Assembly (NCBI RefSeq): GCF_965638725.1
Contig: NC_134974.1
Location: 2,688,143-2,752,142, forward strand
DNA from: Aptenodytes patagonicus
Lineage: Eukaryota > Chordata > Aves > Sphenisciformes > Spheniscidae
DNA: 64,000 nucleotides
Direction: 5' to 3'
In this document: piece after piece, positions 45,070-56,494 of the stretch
Numbering within the stretch: the first letter of the stretch is position 1
Layout: each line of letters opens with the position of its first letter
Position numbers and translations under genes: made by a program
The notes under the pieces: model-generated
What the model saw: the letters and a program-made list of their open reading frames with translations, nothing else
Database searches by the model: none
What the model was told of the DNA's origin: nothing

Positions 45070-45733
45070 CTTGTTTAAAGCAGAACATAAGAGCAAACCA
45101 GTGTCGGGAAACAGGCACTTCTTTTCAAAATAAAGCACTTCATACTCCTTCAGCTGTGACGCGTACCGACCCAAGCACGTGAGAAGGGAGCCAAGAGGGC
45201 TCTCGTGCCAGGGGAAGACTATCCAGGAACGACCCGGCTGAAGAACAGTAACTCAGGCGAACTGGGCACTTCACTTTCTTTTGCCTTAGTTTTCAAGGGT
45301 GAACAAGCGCTGAATCGTAACTGAGAGTTCAACACCTTGCTACCGGCCCCGGTACTAGACAGCAATAGCTAACAGGCCGGGGACATCAAGGCAGGTGTCC
45401 GACAGGCCTGTAGCAATGAAGCGAGGCACGGTGGGTATGCAGGTATCTGCCCAAAGGCACTGTGCGTACTGCACATCTCTGCATTTGAGCAACTGTCCTG
45501 GGCTCTGCTCTGCGAACCACGCCCAGGGGTTGCTTTGCACTGAAAACATGCCATGTGTCCACTGGTCTGCCTGAACCAAACCCTCGCAAAAAGGCAGAGC
45601 TTCCGTAGCTCAGGTTAGCAGAAATCAAGACTCCAGCAATGAACGGGGACCCCCAAACCCAATTACCCTACGCTCTTTCTTAATGGCTGCACTACAGAAG
45701 AGAGAGAGAAGAAGGGAGTCTTCCACATGGCGC

Positions 45734-48700
45734 CTAGGCCAAGATGTCGGAGGTGGAATCCCCACTACGGAAGTGGATGTCATGGGCAAGGCAAGGCCCA
45801 TTGGGTTCCTTTCCAAAATCCACCAGGAAGTTCTTGTTCACGGTCAGGCCTCCTTTCTCAGTGTCCACGTCGATCTGCAGCATGACCGAGCCTTCCCTGC
45901 GAGGGGACAAGAGCGCAGCTATTACAGACAAGCAAACCACGGTCCTGCTCAAGAGATCCTGCTCTTCAGCCTCCTGTTCCGTATCGAGGAAGAGGCTTTC
46001 TCCTGAACATCTTGTCTTCTACCGGGAGAAGGGAGCAGAGGCCCAGTTTCAGTAGCGGCATACACCAGCGCTCACATTTTTTTCCTGAATTCTCAATGGA
46101 CGCGAGTAAACCGCTAGGCATGATGCGATAGGCAGGCTGGAGCTTGCCTTTGTGTTGGAGGTCATCGTCTGCTTTGCTACATCAAAACATCTCTGGTGGA
46201 TACACTGGGAGATGCTGTGGCAGAGACGTGGCCTGGCTCTCAGAGATCCACAGATGGATTCACTCCACCTTTCAGACTGAAACACTTGGGCTCTCCCAAG
46301 CAAAACCCTGGCACTGCCGCTCCGCACAGGCAGCAGCCGCACCTCGCCCAGCCAGAGACGCTTGTGAGTCAACTGCATGTGAAATTCAACGTGAGGAAGC
46401 TGCGGGGACGATGTTAGGAAAAGCTGTCCCTCTGCAATCACAAACGCGTCCTTGTAGCCCCCCAGATGAGGCGCCTTTCCCCTCTCTAACAGAGCGCCCA
46501 TCCAAAGAGGCCCCTTTCCTTTCCTCCCACATGTTTCTTACTTGACCACGGTCGGGTAGAACTGCTTGTCCCACGTGCTGTAGAAGGAGTTGGTGACGTA
46601 CAGCCTCTTGCCATCCAGGCTGAGCTGCAGTTTACTAGGGCCGCCGTACACTCTCTTGCACTGAAGGCACAACAGACAGCAGTGGTGTTACTGGCTTCTT
46701 TCGTTCAGCAGCCAAGCACAAGCAGGGGCAGGGGAGCAGAGCAGAGCAGAGCAGAGCGGCTGCCTCCCCTTCTAACACAGGCAAGCTACCAGGTGCTGCA
46801 GACACACGGGCCACTGCAACGGGGCCCCACCCCAGAAACCCTGGGCAGAGAACTAGCAGAGCAGAGCCCAAGTCCAAAGGACACCAGAGGGCAAAGAGGA
46901 CGCAGAACTCACCTTGATCACCAAGGGCTCCGGCTGGCACTTCAGCTCTTCGTCTCTACACACAGTCACGGGTCCGCCTCTGAGGATACTGCCTCCCACA
47001 AACACCTGGAAGCCAGGCAGCGGGAGACATGTTGCCTTGTCATCCAACCACCACCAGATACCGCTAGGGAGCCCAACAGTGCAAGCCCTTCTGCTCCTGC
47101 CTTACCTGTCCCACCAGCCTGGGCTTGCAGGTTTTGGAGAGCTCGTATTGGCGGATGTCTCCGTGCAGCCAGTTGCTGAGATACAGGTACTTGTCATCCG
47201 TTGAGATGATGAGGTCGACTGTGAAGGCTAGGGCACAGAAACAAAGAGCTCTAGAGAAGGCAGCAGCAACAGAAAACGTGCCTTGCTTCGAGCCCCAGCT
47301 CGCATCTCTCCCTGCCATGCTGTACGTCGTGCCTCCAGCACAGGAGACCTGCCCAAGTGCACAGGCTCCAGCCGGGGCAGCAGTGTCTTCCTGGGGGTGT
47401 GCGCAGCCCCTCAGCCCCTCCGACAAGCCTTCCGCCGTGTTTACGCAGCAAGGCTTTGAGGGTCAGCGAGTGGCCTTTGCCAAGCTGCACAACACAAAGC
47501 TCCGGGAGGAAAAAGGAAACACCACCTCAGGGCACACGAACCTGGCATCTTGGGCATAATCCATCCCGTCACGTCCTTGGCCGGTATCCGAATCACCTCT
47601 TCTACTGCCCAGTTGTCTCTCTGTACAAGAAACACAGGCACCGCTCCAGGAGCGCTCCTGGCTGCTCAGGCAAGAGCGCTCCCCTGCCCTCACACACTTG
47701 CACAGCTAGGCAAAGCTGCCTGAGGAAGGCTACCACTGCACCCAGCTACTACGAGCAGACACCAGTAAGGGCAGCATCGTCTGATACCAACAGCGAGGCT
47801 GGGCATCATCGCTCCAATTAATCCCCCAGTTGTTCAGCCAAGAAGTCCCAATTGGTCACGATGGGCTTTTACACTCAGTGGAAGAACAGACTCCTCTCAT
47901 TCTAGCACACACGTCCAAAGCAGGGTCTGGATACCGCCCTCTCCACACGCCTCCTTCTTTCTCTCTGCTACCCCAAATTTCTTCTGCGCGTTTCTCCATC
48001 ACCCTCTAGCTCACCATGGCCGGGTCTCCCGTGGCTGCTGGCAGAATACTTGCCTCGCACTTGTAGAAGCGGTAGACGATGCCACTCAGGGCACAGCTGA
48101 CGTATCCCTCAGCAGCATCGGGGTTGTGGAGGAATTTAACACTCAGGGGCAAAGAGTCCTCCCCCAGGTCAAAGCACTGGGTGAGGGTGCGGCAGGACAA
48201 GTTCCACACGTTCAGGCGGCGCCCAAAGACCCCTGAGGAAAAGGAAAACCAAGTCAGGAGAGAGGGGGCTACCCATGGAGACTCACCCCTCCCCAAATGC
48301 TCACAGACACCAACGGCCATGGTACCGTCCAGCCAGAATTAGCAGAGAGACTGCCGTGATTTAGGGAGCAGCGGGAAAAGACAGGGGCCAGCCTCTCTTA
48401 AGGACAGACGCTGCACGCCCTGTAGCAGTGCCTGTAAAATCGGCCGTTTGGGGAGAAATCTTCCTGTCCCCTCTCTCTGACCGCATCGACACCCTCCCAC
48501 CACCTCGGGCAGTTCTGGCTCAGCGCTTGCATCCGTATTGCCTCACCTTTCTTCAAGTCGTCGGGATTAAATCCACGTCCCGCACGTTTTGGGACTAATC
48601 CGGCAGAGCTGATCAGAACATTGTGGCGTGGCTGGTACCAGAAGTCGTATCCAGTGGGGGGGGCCTCACACTCGTTTTCCCAGTTCCCCTTCAGCTCAAA

Positions 48701-51700
48701 GGTCTCTCCATCCAGCACAATAAATCCACCTGTGATACAAAAAGGGGATGCACAACAAATCACATACTCCACTTCCAAACCAGTGAGATTGTTCATGGAG
48801 TTATTGCATGGCAAAGTACCTTTTCCATTGCCAGCTGGATCTCCCATGTTGGCAATCAGAATATCACCATTGGGCAAGCTGCGAGGTACACTGAGGTATC
48901 CCTTGTTGCACTTCCAGAAGACATCCACTGGATCAATCATCTGAAAAATGTTGACACACACTTCAGTGTCCGACTGCTCAGCTCATTTCACACCCCCTGG
49001 CAGAGCCTTTGGCCATCGCAGACTTCTGAAAATCTCTGATGGTTGCGGGAGCTTTCTTCCCAAGAACCCACACTTGCTAGGGCCTGCTCCTCCTTGGAGG
49101 GGAGCACAGAAGCTTCTGAGCTCCCCTCTGCACAGACAACAAGAATGCAGCAACACCTAACTCATAACAGCTTGTCTGTCCACCTCCCTATTTGGGTGGG
49201 GGCAGGCATGGGGTTTCCGTTCTCTGAACGAAACACGTACAGAGAAAGGAACGCAATGATGAGCGGAGCCTTCCCTGGTCTGAAGAGGAGAGAGCCGAGA
49301 GGGAAACGTGACCCAGCTCTCTAAAATCAGGGTGGAAGAGAAGATGAAGAGAGAACCCTTCTTCCCTGGGTATTATTCCAGAAGCACCAGTTCCCAACTC
49401 CTTCCCAGAAACTTGTCTTTGAATCACCTCAGGCATACCTTACACAGCTTGGGAGCCCGGCACTGTGAACCCACATCCACCACGTAAATGCGGGAAGAAA
49501 TCAAGCAGGGAAGAATCAGCTTGTTCCTTTTCGTTGTGATATTGTCAAAGCAGGTGCAGCCAGCGCTCCACCCCGAGGAATGCAGCTCGTCTTTGAGGTT
49601 GGGCATGGGCAGGCGGTGGATCACCTAGGCAGTCAAGGTAGAGTTAGGGTTCACTCAGGGAGGCACAGAGAAATGGGGACCCTAATGCTGGCAGATACTT
49701 CTGTCTTTGTAGCCTCCATTTGACTGTAGCTGGGACTGCCTCTAGAGACTTAGGGAGGAGAATGCTGCTCCTTGCACTGGCCACTGCTCTTTGTTAGGAT
49801 ACTGTGTGCAGCTGAGAAATGCGGAGATTCTTTCAAGAATTCCTCACCCCATGCCACTAAAATTCAGAAAATCATGTATGTGAAGAAATGATGATTATCA
49901 ACTTGACAAAACTGGTGCATTGCTCTGCAAACTCCTCCTAAGAATGGAGTTCAAAATGTGTTAAAAACTTTCAGAAGTCTATATTGGCTTTAAAGTCCAT
50001 TTTCTTCTAAGCTCTTGTAGTAATGGACTAATCAGGTCATATATACACCCCTGATGTAGATAACCTGTCTTTGCAGCCTTGAGAGACAGGTAAATGCCGA
50101 TTTCCCATTTAGGATGACAGCAGGCAGGTTGGTACAGTGCACAACAGAACATCTCTGACACTGCAGCACAACAGAAACATGCTGAACTCTGCAAAAATGC
50201 TGGATACCCTAAACCACCTGGGTCACTAGAGGCCATTTTCCATGCTGAGCAGCCACTGAGAGGGTGATTCAGAGCATGTGCTCAAAAGCTCACTAGCAGC
50301 ACCAAGATGCTCTGGAAGCGAGTTGGGAAGTGAGTCACAGCCGACTTGTCCCCAGAACACAGAGATGGAGATGATTCAACTAGAGCCAGGCATACTGAGG
50401 ACAGTGGAAAGAGCAGGAAGGTGAGATTTCCTAGCAGACAACATCCCTATCTCGCGCATAACACCAGTGGAGAAGCAAGAAGTAAACCTGCCATGACAAA
50501 ACTTACAAGGTGTTTCCCAGACAGGTCTTGGCAGGACATGAAGAGGCAGGAGGCAAGAGTCAAGCCAGGGTGGATGAGACAGAAAGATGCAGGAAGACAA
50601 GAAGGTGCAAGGCATAAACAGAAAGCCTGCATGACAGAGTGGCTATCAAGCAATCTGATTTTCCCCAGCAAAAAAGAGTAAATGTCCTGAATCTGGGGCA
50701 CTATGAAGCATAGAACCAGCAGCTAGTCATCAGCCCAGTAAAAACACAGTCAAGACACAGGTACCTGGGAATAATATGGAGATCTGGGGTTGAGATCGAT
50801 GGTGGCCAGGAAGTCAGGCTGGTCGATGCATGTTTCCCTGTAGGTACAGGTCACGTAGGCAACCTCCTCTCTAGGAGCTGGGTATATAGAAAGCTTGTGT
50901 TAAAACATGCCATGAACCAGCCAGAAAGGAAAAGAAAAGCTTCAAGAGACTCTCAGATAGGACTGAACTTATTTTTCTGGATGCTACGACCTTCCTACAG
51001 GCAGTTGAGCTAGGTGATCGTTGTAGGTCCCTTCCAGCTGGAACTATTCTATTCCATTCCATCCCATTCCATTCTATGCTATTCCATTCCATCCCATTCC
51101 ATTCCATTCCATGCCATTCCATCCCATTCCATTCTATTCCATCCCATCCCATTCTATTCCATCCCATCCCATGCCATTCCATCCCATCTCATCCCATTCC
51201 ATGCCATTCCATGCCATTCCATTCTATTCTATGCTATTCCATTCTATTCCTTTCCTCCTTGCTCGCTGGCAACTGTCCAACCCTGGCTCCATTACTGACC
51301 CAGAGGTAAGAAAACAAGAAAAGTGGATCTCCATATAGTTACAGTTTTCTCCCTTTGGGGGAAGGGACTCCGCATACACAGTTAATTAATGGTGGTCTCC
51401 ACAAACACGGAGCTCCTTCCCAAGTACCCCCCACTCCAAAACACGCTCAAGAGGACTTGCCTTTCAAAACATCCGGGCAGATGGGGTAGTCGTAGCACTG
51501 AAGCCTGCATCTGTCTGATTTGAGAAGAAGAGAAGAATAAAATGAGAAACGTCCACATCTTTAAAAGGTGCCTGTGCAGAAGACTCTGTCCCACCCGATG
51601 GACCTTCTCCCACCCCAGCTGTCAACGGCCACCTCTGAGACCAGCAGCTACTTTTGTTATGGCAGTAAAAACTCTCAGATCCAGGAGAGGAATTCTCCCC

Positions 51701-52188
51701 TGAAGAAGAGACACTGAGGATATCACAGACCAAACCACTGCTCCGTTCCCTTTTGCATCCTCTGAGCCCCAGTGGAGGAGAGCGAGCCTACACTGAGAAC
51801 CATGTCAGTATCGAAGGTCTAGCCTGGAAAATAACCCTGGTTTCTTGTCTCCCTGACGATTCCCCAGCAGAAGGGGAGGCTCCCCTCACCACGGATGCTG
51901 CAGCCACATGGAAGCAGCTTTTCAAGGCAAAAAGATCCCCCAGAAGCAGATCGGTAGCGAGACAAAGGAAACCTTTGGTACCAGTCAGACAAAACGCCAA
52001 ACTTCGGTCCCACCTCTCCCCTTCCTGCAGCGCTGACAGAACAAACCTACCAGTCCCCAAGGGGGACTCGGTGTCAAGGTGGGATGCCTGCAGCCTCCAG
52101 GCAGTGGCTGGAGCCAGATCCAGGGTGGACCTACAAGCCTTGGAGCTGCTGTGGGCTGCGGGGAGGCTGCAGAGTATCTCTCACCCAT
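45734..52188 (-). CDS. Diverged SELENBP1-like protein, copy C
   Basis: Coding exons in gene order: 52185-52188, 51461-51514, 50765-50877, 49439-49624, 48820-48940, 48547-48729, 48054-48232, 47542-47620, 47106-47227, 46913-47005, 46542-46660, 45734-45896. Total 1416 bases, 471 residues, open throughout. It shares every replaced residue of copy B (Ser at the Cys57 position, GCTC for CSSC, SAG for TEW, DILA end) and both GC donors (introns 2 and 7). The amino-acid differences I noticed from B cluster in exon 5: [20 protein letters not shown] against [20 protein letters not shown]. One of these replaces the His at human position 140 by Arg. The only exonic difference I noted elsewhere (exon 6, GCT to GCC) is silent. 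It has its own TATA box and polyadenylation signal, so it should be transcribed independently. Confidence 0.9.
51008..51256 (+). repeat. CR1 3' tail with expanded TTCCA-type satellite (copy C intron 2)
   Basis: Counterpart of 34490-34703. The CR1-derived start is the same, but the pentamer array is longer (about 212 against 177 bases) and differs inside, with more CCATCCCATC units. The arrays have therefore changed since the duplication. Confidence 0.85.
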
Positions 52189-52304
52189 GCTGAAGGCCGC
52201 CTGGTTCACTCTCCTCAGGAGCAGAGGTGCTGGAACTGGAGGTGCAGCTTGCTGTCTGCCTCGCCGGAGCGGGTTGTGTTGTGCCAAGGCTGCTCCGAGG
52301 GGGC

Positions 52305-52312
52305 CTTATATA
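52305..52312 (-). promoter_or_regulatory. TATA box of copy C
   Basis: TATATAAG on the gene strand, same position relative to the start codon as in copy B. Confidence 0.75.
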
Positions 52313-55300
52313 CAAGGCAAAGGGGTGGGGGGAGAAAGCAAGCTGCCAAGGGAGGAGCCATCGCTCCTAAGCGTTTGGGAGGTGCCAGACCAGCGCCGTG
52401 GCTTGTTTCCGCCTTGCTAACCACCAATCTAGAGGAAAAATCTGCTGGTCCATGCAGGTCTTTTTCCTAAATGCAACCTCCCGTATCTGATCCTGGGGCT
52501 CTGCTGATTTCCACCAGGACTTCTTCGGCTCTGGAGGCCTCCACGTCCCAGCCGAGACACAAGCTAATTAAAGCCATCCCCCGTACCCAGGTTCCTGCCA
52601 TACAAATGTGCAGTGGCTGCAAATTCCACACGAGGGATGAGAAGTCCAGCTAGATAATTGGCCCCACCAGCAGCCTCCTGGAAATTACAAGGTTTGAACA
52701 TACGGAGGCCACCAAAGGCACCTCTGAAATCTGGACCCTGACAGAAGGCACGTCTCTGTCTGAGGGCTGAGCTGAAGACATGGGCTCGCGGCGTCAGCTC
52801 AGCAAGCCAGGTCCAGAGGTGCCTCTACCCAGAAAGAAGACTTTCGGAGCTCCTAAGGACTGCAAACTGGGATAAGTGCCCACAAGAGGAGGGAGGGGGC
52901 TCCAACAGTACCCAAATCAGATGAGGAGCTGCCGACACCTCCCAAACAGCTAGAAAAGACATCAGGCTAGAAATGGGTGCCTCAGGAAATACAATCCGTG
53001 CCCTTGTTGATGCAGCACTTGCAAGGTCAAGACATGCCTGCTGCCTCTCACGTTTGTATCTCCACGTGGGAAGACAGTCAACCTGTGGAAAAGAGGAACC
53101 TTTAGGATTCGGGGCGACTCAGCACAGTGAAACACTGCCTGAGCAGCAGCTACTTACTCTCCCCACCAGTCTGCCCAATGAACACCCAAAGCCCCATGGC
53201 AGGCACTAACACCGCAAAGTGCCTGGCACCGGTGCGGTCAAATTACACGCCAACTAGACTAAACTGTCACAAAACACCCACGGGAACAGCAGAGATCTCT
53301 GTTAAAGGGAATGAGGCGTTGGATAGAAGAATTTTGGAAAGAAGGGTCCCCTCCCGAGATCACCACGGGCCTGGCTGCCACCAGCTGCCAAACTAAAGCA
53401 GGAAGAAAACACCAAGTGCCGTGGAACGTGAACAAGTATCGTATCTTGTGGAAGAACTCCTCCATCAGTGGGCAAATTACACGGGATAAGTAATTGCTCC
53501 ATGTAGGAACGCAGAAACATCTGACAGCGCCATTAAAGAAGCCCTCGGGAGATCTCTATCAGAAGAGAGGACAGCTTAGCCCATCTCACTAGGGCTGTAA
53601 TTAATGGGTCTCTGGTTCCAGAACAGCACTTTAAATGTTTGACAGGTGGACATGGGAGCAGCCCAGCACCTGGCACCAGTGCCCAGATATAAGCAATTTC
53701 TCAAAAAATTAGTGCACTACCCAGAGGCAGGTGGGCCCAGCTTGCCAAATACTTTGCTTCAGGCAGTAGAAAAGGAAAAAATGTCTTTTTCATGCAGGCT
53801 CGTTCTCAATCCTTCCACAAAGAGTGGAAATTTCAATTTCCAGGCTGGCAGGATGGATTGCCAAAACACGTGCTCCAGGCATTGTGGACCAGAGGATGGT
53901 GCCCACTGAAGGACACTCAGGCCTGATGGGAGGATGCAGCCGCAGCTCTGGTCCAGCAGCTGAGAAAGGCAAAAGACAGAGCAGAACTCAGCACGCAGTA
54001 GCATGAGCTGAGCTGGGGGCCAAAGGGCTGAAAGGCCAGCAGGGATCTGGGGAAATGAGGGGCTGGCTGGCATTTCCCTAACGTGACAGAAGGAAGCCCT
54101 CAGTCCAGGAGCAGCTCCATAGCCGGAGCTAGCTGTCCTCCTCAGAGCAACTCAAAACAGACTTTCCCTCTTCTCCCCTTGACTGCACGGAGCTCACCAC
54201 TGCTCTCCCATGCTGCTCTGAGCTGGGCAGGAACGGCCCATCTTTCTCCAATCAAAACCAAAAGAGAGGTTCAGGCACTGTACCTGACGTGCTGCCGTCC
54301 TTGTTTGCCCGGCTGGCAGGAAGCACAACCAGGCCCAAGGACGCGCGAGAAGCCCCTGCTCCATCAGAAGCAATTTCAGGTGCTCAGCTGATGCTTCTTT
54401 GCATGCTTCTGCTGTCATGATGTGCATGTCTCACTGCATCTTCTTCTTGCACCTGCACGCCTGCTAATTAAAAAGTTCATTAGTCTTCCGCTCATTAACA
54501 AAGTTTGCTGGTCATCCTCTTTGGCTTTCCTTGGTGACGTCTTTGGCATCCCTCACAAAACCAAGCTGTGGGGTGTAGAGTTTTCTAATTAAAACTGATA
54601 GTAGGAAGGATAAGAGCAGGCTCAGCAACACCAACAAGCAAGCAAGCGATGGTTAGCGGAGAACACAATCAGCGTGGTCTGCTCTCGGCCTAAGTAAAGC
54701 TCCCTGTGGCAGGCAGAGATGTGAAGCCATGACATGGAAAAGCAATCGGGGCTTCGCTGGACAGCCCACACTGAGGTGGCAACTACTCCCCTCCTCCCGA
54801 CCACCTCTTCCAACCCTGATAGGGAAGAGCATGCTATAATTTGGATAATGGGCAAGACTAGGTGATGCAATCTGGTGCAGACCGGCACCGCACACTAAAT
54901 GTGCTGGGAGAAGACCTTGCTTCACCAAGAACACCAAGTCTGCCACTGAAGGGCCCTGCCATGTGCAGCCACAGGGAGACGGACGGTGAGCCACTTTTTT
55001 GGCAGCACAGTTTTCTGCCGGATCAGCTCCTTCAACCGACTCCTCCCACAACCGCACGATCGCTCCATCTGGCACAAGAGGAGTGGCAGCACCACGCAGC
55101 TGGGGAGGACGGACGAGCAGGACCTGCTTTTTCTCCTCTTCCATGCCTCTGCCTGAAGACAGGCACTAGCACTTTTCCTTAAAAGTCCCTACGAGCACTG
55201 CAAATCAGACTCCAAGCTTATAACAAATGAAAACAAGAACGGCTGACTTTTCTCCACTGATGGAGAAGGAAATTGCAGGAATGCATATGCTGAGCAGCAT

Positions 55301-55370
55301 ATGCATATGCTGAGCAGTTTAACTAAACATTTCAGGTTCCACTCCAAGGACTCATTTACACTTCTCTGTA
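52313..55370. other. Unit 2 intergenic sequence upstream of copy C
   Basis: Non-coding. It is near-identical to unit 1 up to about 53600, divergent from there to 54088, then near-identical again to the right end. A small internal duplication of GCATATGCTGAGCAG lies at about 55277-55317. Confidence 0.65.
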
Positions 55371-56382
55371 TGTAACAAGGCACTTCCTTACACTCTTACT
55401 CCTAAAAATAGGTGGTCAGTCTTCATCAGAGAAGTAGAGAGCTCAAGGTAGCAGACCAAAAAATACGTTTTTTTTAATGGTGACTCTCATCACAACTGCT
55501 CCGGCTTCACTTAAGCAGAAACTGTTCTCCATTCTATAACTTTCCCAGCTAATAACTGGGATATAATATATCTTGCTGTCCTCCCCCACTTGTTGAAAAT
55601 ACTACAAATAGACTCTCTTTCTGGTATAAACACATCTACTTGTCCTGGATATGACCTGGCAGCCGAAATATAAATGAAACTGCAACCTCAAATTAAAAAT
55701 GAATGAGTGAAAACTAGGAAAGAGTTACTTATGAAGGAATAAGCAAGCTGCACTATGCCCTCCTGTGGCCATCTGGAATATCATCTACTTAGTTCCAAAA
55801 ATTGAAGTCATGCTGATGCACTCGGAGGCAGTTTGGAAGTACCATGGATTGCAGAAGGTTAGGTCACGTTCACTGGCTTCTTCACATTCTTACCTACTTC
55901 CCAGTAGATCATGATTTCAACAAACAGTATCAAATAGTATGTGCAGACCCAGAGCTTTGTGTGCTTGTGAGTAAGGATGGATTTTGGCTAGTGGGTGAAA
56001 CCTCTACACTACTACTGAATGAATATGTGAGTATCTTTTTTTGACCCACCAGATATCTGGACCTGCTCTGCATTCGCCAACTTATTTTGTTTCACTGCAT
56101 GTGTTTCTTCCACTTTGACAAGCATGAGAGAGACCATGGTCAGTCATGAGGGTAAGGTTTCATACCACCTTCAGAGATTCTCCAAAAAGCAGGCATTTGA
56201 CTAATGTCTGAAATTCTGGGGTCCATTTCCAATGGCCTCTGACTGACTGTGGGTATTTACCATGACAGCGTCCCCTCAGAAACTTCCAATGAAGCCAATG
56301 AAGGTGTTGTCAATACAGTCAGGTGAGTCCATGGTAAAGCTCATCCTGCAATAAGGTAGACCCAGACAGGAACACATACTAA
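55371..56382. other. Intergenic sequence between unit 2 and the relic exon
   Basis: A+T-richer than the units. It contains the first member of the 330-base repeat pair. No gene is seen. Confidence 0.6.
55675..56006. repeat. Two-copy interspersed repeat, member 1
   Basis: About 332 bases matching 58961-59297 in the same orientation with scattered substitutions and small gaps. Shared words include CTGCACTATGCCCTCCTGTG, AGATCATGATTTCAACAAA and GGCTAGTGGGTGAAAC. The family is not recognised. Confidence 0.85.
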
Positions 56383-56494
56383 AAGCAGAATCTCTACTAC
56401 GGACATGGATTCCATAAGCATGGCAAGACCCATTGGTTTCCTCTCAGAATCAGGAGAAACTCTCTACTCACAGCTTACCTTTTTCAGTACCCAG
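56383..56494 (-). pseudogene. Relic of a SELENBP1-like last exon
   Basis: On the plus strand GAATCTCTACTACGGACATG, then CATGGCAAGACCCATTGGTT, align with the last exon of copies B/C (about 29324-29434; GAATCCCCACTACGGAAGTG, CAAGGCAAGGCCCATTGGGT). It resembles B/C much more than A or D. The frame is broken by several small gaps, there is no stop or splice context, and no neighbouring exon was found. It is a leftover of an additional diverged copy. Confidence 0.8.

Larger units (their letters stand above)
43246..55370. repeat. Tandem segmental duplication, unit 2 (contains copy C)
   Basis: The second unit of the duplication, offset 16428 bases from unit 1 over the gene's 3' half and 16553 over its promoter. 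It lacks the CR1 insertion and the 830-base segment, and its intron 5 is about 200 bases shorter. Intron 3 is about 290 bases longer. Confidence 0.92.

Noticed and set aside
29306-52188. Calling copies B and C pseudogenes because active-site residues are replaced
   Set aside because: All twelve exons are open with exact family lengths, splice sites, TATA box and AATAAA are present in both copies, and structural motifs are kept. A changed function fits better than decay.
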